Assembly (NCBI GenBank): GCA_046295975.1
Contig: JBKBMG010000008.1
Span: 1 to 64,000, forward strand
Direction: 5' to 3'
DNA: 64,000 nt
Source: UBA2357 sp046295975
GTDB taxonomy: Bacteria; Pseudomonadota; Gammaproteobacteria; Burkholderiales; Rhodocyclaceae
The position numbers and the translations under genes were made by a program. The notes beneath the pieces are model-generated. The model did not search any database. It worked only from the letters and a program-made list of their open reading frames with translations, and was not told the DNA's origin. Shown one piece after another: positions 59,318-64,000 of this stretch (its first letter is position 1; each line of letters begins with the position of its first letter).

Positions 59318-60644
59318 GGGGCGCTCCGTTCAGGCGGACATGGATCTTCAGGTTGTGCAGACCCTCGGCGTCAGCGTAGTCGAGGATCTGTCGGATGACG
59401 CCGGCGGTCAGCACGAAGTCGGCGGCGAGCAGCAGATAGCCATCGCGCGTGACCAGGTCGCGTGACAAGGCCAGTCCGGGCGTCAGCGCGGTCAGCGCGA
59501 GGGCGCGTTCGTCGTCCCGCTCCTGTTCCTTCTGGGTTCCGCCGGTGACGTTGAGGAAGGCGTCGACCACATCTGGATCGTAGCGCTTGCTACGGCTGTC
59601 GGCGATCAGTTTGCGTGCATCTTCGGGTGCGACACGGCGAGGTGCAATGATGCCGATCTGCAATCCGTCGTAGTCATTGGCCACCGCCAGAATGCGTGCG
59701 CCCAGCGGGATGGCCGGGCCGGCGAGACCGTCGGGGTAGCCCTTGCCGTCATAGCGTTCGTGATGCCCGCGCAGCAGCGCGGCGGCCTCGCGCAGTTCTT
59801 CCAGCGCCATCAGTGCCTGCTCGCCGGCCACGGGATGCTGGCGGTAGCGCGCCAGGTCCGGCCCGCTGATCTCGGTCTGCGAGCGGGCCAACAGTTCGTC
59901 GGGCAGGCCGATCTTGCCGATGTCGTGGAGCAGGGCGGCGAGAAAGATGTTTTGCACGTCGGCGGGGGCGAGTTGCATATGCAGCGCGATCTTGCGGGCG
60001 ACATCGGCGACGCGGCGGGAATGTCCGGCAAGCGCGCCGCCCCGCAGCTCGATGAGGTTGGAGAACACCTTGATCGAGGTGAGAAAGCTGGCCTTGACGC
60101 GCTCGTTGGCCTTGCGCAATTCGGCGGTCCGTTCCGCTACCTTGAGCTCAAGGCTGGCGTTGATGTCGCGCAGCGCTTCGTTCTGACGTGCGGTCAGGGC
60201 CTCCAGGCGTTGTTTCTCGCGTTCGAGCGCCTTGCGCTCGATGGCCTGGCGCACGGTCAGCAGCAGGTCATTGTCGTCCCACGGCTTGCTGACGTAGCGG
60301 AAGATCTGGCCGCGATTGACCGCCTCGATGGTGGAGCCGATGTCGGCGTAGCCGGTCAGCAGAATGCGCATGGTGTCGGGCCAGCGATGGAATACCTGCT
60401 CGAGGAATTGCGCGCCGTCCATTTCCGGCATGCGCATGTCCGAAATGACGATGTCGAATTCCTGCGTATCGAGCAGGGTCAGGCCCTCGCGGCCGCTGGT
60501 GGCGACCGTCACGGCGTAGCCGGAGGGCCGGAACAGGCGGCGCAGTGCGGACAGGATGTTGGGCTCATCGTCCACGCACAGTACCCGCCACTGAGGGGGC
60601 GCCGACACCATGCCGGGCTCTGCCGCGGTACTGGGGTCACTCAT
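59295..60644 (-). CDS. HD-GYP response regulator
   Basis: This 449-residue protein has an N-terminal receiver (~18-135; VLCVDDEPNILSALRRLF, SDMRMPEMDG, KPWDDNDL), a coiled-coil linker and an HD-GYP domain (~190-375). Catalytic motifs AALLHDIGKIGLPDEL and HHERYDGKGYPDGL are intact, implying cyclic-di-GMP phosphodiesterase activity. A C-terminal extension (~375-449) is of unknown fold. It overlaps the kinase stop by ATGA. Confidence 0.9.
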   Translation of the reverse strand: MSDPSTAAEPGMVSAPPQWRVLCVDDEPNILSALRRLFRPSGYAVTVATSGREGLTLLDTQEFDIVISDMRMPEMDGAQFLEQVFHRWPDTMRILLTGYADIGSTIEAVNRGQIFRYVSKPWDDNDLLLTVRQAIERKALEREKQRLEALTARQNEALRDINASLELKVAERTAELRKANERVKASFLTSIKVFSNLIELRGGALAGHSRRVADVARKIALHMQLAPADVQNIFLAALLHDIGKIGLPDELLARSQTEISGPDLARYRQHPVAGEQALMALEELREAAALLRGHHERYDGKGYPDGLAGPAIPLGARILAVANDYDGLQIGIIAPRRVAPEDARKLIADSRSKRYDPDVVDAFLNVTGGTQKEQERDDERALALTALTPGLALSRDLVTRDGYLLLAADFVLTAGVIRQILDYADAEGLHNLKIHVRLNGAPHDESAAG

Positions 60645-62221
60645 GCGGTCTCCTCCCGTGACCTATGCGATATCGGAAGCACGACGCGAAACACCGTTCC
60701 AACTCCGGTCGTCGACTCCACCTCGATCCGTCCATTGTGATTCTGCACGATGCCGTAGGAGAGCGACAGCCCGAGTCCGGTGCCCTTGCCGATGGGTTTG
60801 GTGGTGAAGAAGGGGTCGAAGATTTTCTGGCGGACGTCGTCGGGGATGCCGCAGCCGTCGTCGGCGATCTCGATGGCGACGTGCTGCGGGTCGGGTTGTC
60901 GGGCGCGCACGGTGATGGTGCCGCGCTCCTCGCCCATGGCGTGGGCGGCGTTGACGAGCAGGTTCATGAACACCTGGTTGAGCTGGGAGGGCAGGCATTC
61001 GACTTCGGGGATGTCGGCATAGTCGCGGACGACGTCGGCCTTGTACTTGATTTCGTTGTTGACGATGTTGAGGGTGGAGTCGAGGCCGATGCGCAGGTCG
61101 GTCCATTGCCATTCCTGGTGGGCATCGACGTGGGAGAAATCCTTGAGGTCCTGGACGATTTTCTTGACGCGGGTGATGCCTTCCTTGGACTCGGCCACGA
61201 GCATGGGGATGTCCTGCTTGAGGAAGTCGACGTCGAGCTGCTGGCGCAAGGCGGCGAGCGCGGCGGCCTGTGGCGGGGCGAGGGCGGGTTCGGCGGCCTC
61301 GTAGGCCTCGAGCAGGCGGAACAGGTCGTCGATGTATTGTTCGAGCGAACCGATGTTGGAGTGGACGTAGCCGATGGGGTTGTTGATTTCGTGGGCCACG
61401 CCGGCGGCGAGCTGGCCGATGGAGGCCAGCTTCTCCGATTGCACCAGACTGGCCTTGGCCACTTTCAGATCTTGCAGCGCCTCGCGTGTTCTTTCCATGT
61501 TGGCGAGCAGTTCCGCTTCAACGTGCTCCTGGTGGCGCAGCCCTTCGTTGTATTGCTGGATGAAGGAGCCGAGCTCGTCCTGGGTGTGCCAGTCGACCGG
61601 TTTGCGCATGCCGCTGTCCCGGAACGCCTGAACCGACTCCGCGACCCGCGTCAACGGGCGGATCAGGATGATGCGGAAGGCGATGAGCACGCATGCGGAG
61701 AGCACGACTGCCAGCGACGCAGTAAGAATCAGCAGGGGATGGATCTTGGTCAGCAGCTCGGCCGGGGTGACACCGACGTCCACTACCTGGGTGAGCGTTC
61801 CAATGAGTGGGTTGCCCGAGCGCTCGGTGTAGTGAATGGAGGCGGTCACGATGCGTGCCCGGTCATGTTCCGGACATGTACCCGATGTGTATTCGGTGGA
61901 GGCATCGCCCGTGGTGCGCACCTGTGTACAGAAGATGCGCTCCCGCGCGGCCAAGGATGCCAGGATCACGTCGATCGTGTCGCGATCGAAATTCCATAGC
62001 GGGCGGCTGAGCATGAACGCATCCCGCTCGGCTTGTTGCCGAGCTAAGGCGTCATGCTGCGCTTCCAGCGAGTGCTTCTCGAATCCGATCAGGGCGATGC
62101 AGAACATCGCAGTGAACAGGCCGATGCTCGGGAGCGAGACGGCCAGAAACTTGCTGACCAGGCCGAGTGCGTCGAACCAGGCCCGTATGCGGCCATGTTC
62201 CGGATGGGGGGTCTCGGACAT
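60641..62221 (-). CDS. Membrane sensor histidine kinase (copy A)
   Basis: This 526-residue kinase has two membrane helices (~22-43 and ~165-187) around a ~120-residue periplasmic sensor, then a HAMP domain (~190-240). The kinase core contains QLAAGVAHEINNPIGYVHSN (phospho-His), NLLVNAAHAM, DDGCGIPDDV and GTGLGLSLSYG. The start is placed at the ATG at 62221, with GGAG at 8 bases; the frame is open to an ATG at 62290 that overlaps copy B. The core is nearly identical at the DNA level to the kinase to its right. Confidence 0.9.
   Translation of the reverse strand: MSETPHPEHGRIRAWFDALGLVSKFLAVSLPSIGLFTAMFCIALIGFEKHSLEAQHDALARQQAERDAFMLSRPLWNFDRDTIDVILASLAARERIFCTQVRTTGDASTEYTSGTCPEHDRARIVTASIHYTERSGNPLIGTLTQVVDVGVTPAELLTKIHPLLILTASLAVVLSACVLIAFRIILIRPLTRVAESVQAFRDSGMRKPVDWHTQDELGSFIQQYNEGLRHQEHVEAELLANMERTREALQDLKVAKASLVQSEKLASIGQLAAGVAHEINNPIGYVHSNIGSLEQYIDDLFRLLEAYEAAEPALAPPQAAALAALRQQLDVDFLKQDIPMLVAESKEGITRVKKIVQDLKDFSHVDAHQEWQWTDLRIGLDSTLNIVNNEIKYKADVVRDYADIPEVECLPSQLNQVFMNLLVNAAHAMGEERGTITVRARQPDPQHVAIEIADDGCGIPDDVRQKIFDPFFTTKPIGKGTGLGLSLSYGIVQNHNGRIEVESTTGVGTVFRVVLPISHRSREETA
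60673..61447. repeat. Left copy of ~775-bp direct repeat (kinase core)
   Basis: This segment matches 62321-63095 at a constant offset of 1648 with about 12-13 substitutions counted by eye (~98% identical) and no gaps seen. It covers the conserved kinase core of copy A up to the QSEKLASIGQ region. Synonymous and non-synonymous changes are both few, which suggests recent duplication or gene conversion. Confidence 0.9.
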
Positions 62222-62276
62222 GCGGGTCTCCGCAGCCGGCCGGGCTCCACGGGAAGGTCGGTTGGTCACGGTCCGG

Positions 62277-64000
62277 TCAGTCGCGTTCATCGGGTGGTGT
62301 CATTGGCTGGGGGCGCCTGATCGGAAGCACGACGCGAAACACCGTTCCAACTCCGGTCGTCGACTCCACCTCGATCCGTCCATTGTGATTCTGCACGATG
62401 CCGTAGGAGAGCGACAGCCCGAGTCCGGTGCCCTTGCCGATGGGTTTGGTGGTGAAGAAGGGGTCGAAGATTTTCTGGCGGACGTCGTCGGGGATGCCGC
62501 AGCCGTCGTCGGCGATCTCGATGGCGACGTGCTGCGGGTCGAGTTGTCGGGCGCGCACGGTGATGGTGCCGCGTTCGTCGCCCATGGCGTGGGCGGCGTT
62601 GACGAGCAGGTTCATGAACACCTGGTTGAGCTGTGAGGGCAGGCATTCGACTTCGGGGATGTCGGCATAGTCGCGGACGACGTCGGCCTTGTACTTGATT
62701 TCGTTGTTGACGATGTTGAGGGTGGAGTCGAGGCCGACGCGCAGGTCGGTCCACTGCCATTCCTGGTGGGCATCGACGTGGGAGAAGTCCTTGAGGTCCT
62801 GGACGATTTTCTTGACGCGGGTGATGCCTTCCTTGGACTCGGCCACGAGCATGGGGATGTCCTGCTTGAGGAAGTTGACGTCGAGCTGCTGGCGCATGGC
62901 GGCGAGCGCGGCGGCCTGTGGCGGGGCGAGGGCGGGTTCGGCGGCCTCGTAGGCCTCGAGCAGGCGGAACAGGTCATCGATGTATTGTTCGAGCGAACCG
63001 ATGTTGGAGTGGACGTAGCCGATGGGGTTGTTGATTTCGTGGGCCACGCCGGCGGCGAGCTGGCCGATGGAGGCAAGCTTCTCCGATTGCACCAGTTGCT
63101 GGCTGGCCGCTTCAAGCTGGCGCGTACGCTGCTCGATCAGCCGCTCCAGCCCGCCCTGGTGGGCCCGCAGGGCTTCGTCGGCAAGGTTGCGGTCGGTGAC
63201 GTCGACCAGGGTCTCGATGGCCCCCACGACGTTGCCGTGTTCGTCGTACAGCGGTGCGGCGGTGAAGTGCAGCCAGCGACCGTGGTCGCCGAACTGCGGA
63301 AAGAAGTGCTCCGACTCGTAGGCACCCTCGACGATGGCGGACGCTCGGAGCTCGCCTGCGTAGTAGATCTCCGATGCCTCTTCGGCACGACCGTCCACGA
63401 TCAGGTCCGCCAGCACGGGTCGCGTTTGGGCGTAGAAGGGGCGCCACTGCAGCTGGGTGCCGACGATCGAATCGGCCGGGGTGCCCGTCACGGCGGCACA
63501 GGCGCGGTTCCAGTGCGTCACCACGTGGTCGGCATTGATGACGAAGGTCGGGACCGGATCGCCCTCGAGTATCTGGGACAGCAGGTGGATGAGCTTGTGC
63601 TCGTTGCGCGCCGCGCGGATACGCTCGGTCAGGTCGTAGACGAAGCACACGATGACCGGCTCGCCATCGACGCTCATCGGCGTGGAACGGACTTCGACGT
63701 GGCGCACTTCACCGTTGTGGCAGACCAGACGCAACTCCTGGCTGTCGGGCACCGGTCCGCCGCACAACTGGCCGGCGGAGTGGGCGTGCCAGGTGTCGAC
63801 GTCGTCCGTGTGGGCGAGGGCGTGCACCGGTGTGCCATAGAGCGATTCGCGCTGACGCCCGGTGAGCTTTTCCATCGCGGGATTGGCATAGATGATGCGG
63901 TCCGCACGGTGGGCCAGCATGGGTGAGCCGACCAGATCGAGCAAGGCCAGGGTTTCCTCGACGTCGCGGCGTGGCTCGAGGGAGGTGCGCGGAGTTGTTT
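62277..64000 (-). CDS. PAS-PAS sensor histidine kinase (copy B), 5' partial
   Basis: The gene runs off the right edge: the frame is open through 64000 with no start in the visible part. It has two PAS domains (LVGSPMLAHRADRIIYANPA; VPTFVINADHVVTHWNRAC, in parts) and a kinase core with GVAHEINNPIGYVHSN, DDGCGIPDDV and GTGLGLSLSYG. No membrane segment is seen in the visible part. Its stop lies 56 bases before the ATG chosen for copy A. It appears to be the first gene seen of the operon to its left. Confidence 0.88.
   Translation of the reverse strand, partial: TTPRTSLEPRRDVEETLALLDLVGSPMLAHRADRIIYANPAMEKLTGRQRESLYGTPVHALAHTDDVDTWHAHSAGQLCGGPVPDSQELRLVCHNGEVRHVEVRSTPMSVDGEPVIVCFVYDLTERIRAARNEHKLIHLLSQILEGDPVPTFVINADHVVTHWNRACAAVTGTPADSIVGTQLQWRPFYAQTRPVLADLIVDGRAEEASEIYYAGELRASAIVEGAYESEHFFPQFGDHGRWLHFTAAPLYDEHGNVVGAIETLVDVTDRNLADEALRAHQGGLERLIEQRTRQLEAASQQLVQSEKLASIGQLAAGVAHEINNPIGYVHSNIGSLEQYIDDLFRLLEAYEAAEPALAPPQAAALAAMRQQLDVNFLKQDIPMLVAESKEGITRVKKIVQDLKDFSHVDAHQEWQWTDLRVGLDSTLNIVNNEIKYKADVVRDYADIPEVECLPSQLNQVFMNLLVNAAHAMGDERGTITVRARQLDPQHVAIEIADDGCGIPDDVRQKIFDPFFTTKPIGKGTGLGLSLSYGIVQNHNGRIEVESTTGVGTVFRVVLPIRRPQPMTPPDERD
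62321..63095. repeat. Right copy of ~775-bp direct repeat (kinase core)
   Basis: This matches 60673-61447 at offset 1648; see that entry for divergence. Beyond its left end the two kinases differ: here the C-terminus runs on as RRPQPMTPPDERD. Beyond its right end they differ completely, PAS domains here against a membrane sensor and HAMP in copy A. Confidence 0.9.

Overview
The window is high-GC DNA with dense, tightly overlapping genes. It encodes tripartite tricarboxylate (Bug) binding proteins, many GGDEF/EAL/HD-GYP proteins, MNIO/DUF692 clusters, a GntP permease beside a patatin, and PPK2. This suggests a free-living betaproteobacterium of the Rhodocyclales/Zoogloeaceae type (Thauera or Azoarcus-like). 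That placement is inferred from gene content, not from a marker gene. No rRNA, tRNA or CRISPR array was recognised.

Bases 1-3480 are an accessory zone of lower coding density that reads as a decayed integron gene-cassette array. It holds small orphan ORFs, one convincing attC-like site on the minus strand (999-1065) and one on the plus strand (2736-2798). It also holds a frameshifted IS110/IS1111-type transposase fragment (423-599), the 3' end of a group II intron (maturase C-terminus plus domains V and VI, 1630-1883) and the frameshifted C-terminus of an RND efflux pump (3273-3475). No integrase gene is in the window.

From 3.48 kb on the DNA looks like ordinary chromosome: a PhyH-like dioxygenase, a CBS protein, nucleoid protein NdpA/YejK, a tartrate/malate dehydrogenase with a divergent LysR regulator, a SEC-C/pRiA4b protein, PPK2, a membrane diguanylate cyclase and a DnaQ-GIY-YIG nuclease. 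At 14.9-19.5 kb lies a potassium locus: a short KdpD-like kinase, a KdpE-like regulator, KtrB/TrkH and KtrA/TrkA. NfeD plus an SPFH protein, an SLC13-type permease, a GDP-fucose synthase, an EAL-CBS-GGDEF protein, an M32 carboxypeptidase, a metallo-beta-lactamase hydrolase under a strong palindrome, a PlpD-like patatin, a lipoprotein and a lipase follow.

At 34.8-47.8 kb there is a PNPOx-like protein divergent from a MocR regulator, a patatin-GntP pair, a Bug binding protein, a PAS-GGDEF-EAL protein, and a MASE1/PAS/GAF kinase overlapping its FixJ-type regulator.

The most interesting system is on the minus strand at 47849-52498: seven translationally coupled genes. Two are secreted Cys-rich precursor peptides (one DUF2282, one six-Cys). 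The others are two different DUF692 (MNIO) enzymes, two DUF2063 partner proteins and one DoxX membrane protein. This has the composition of a bufferin-type (copper-buffering, post-translationally modified peptide) operon, with two precursor/enzyme/partner sets merged around a single DoxX.

The right end carries an isochorismatase, a DUF1272-EamA-GlxA/AraC run, a MATE exporter, an SDR and a DUF924 protein. Last is a four-gene signalling operon of two histidine kinases sharing a ~775 bp, ~98% identical kinase module, an HD-GYP regulator and a single-receiver regulator. The second kinase runs off the right edge.
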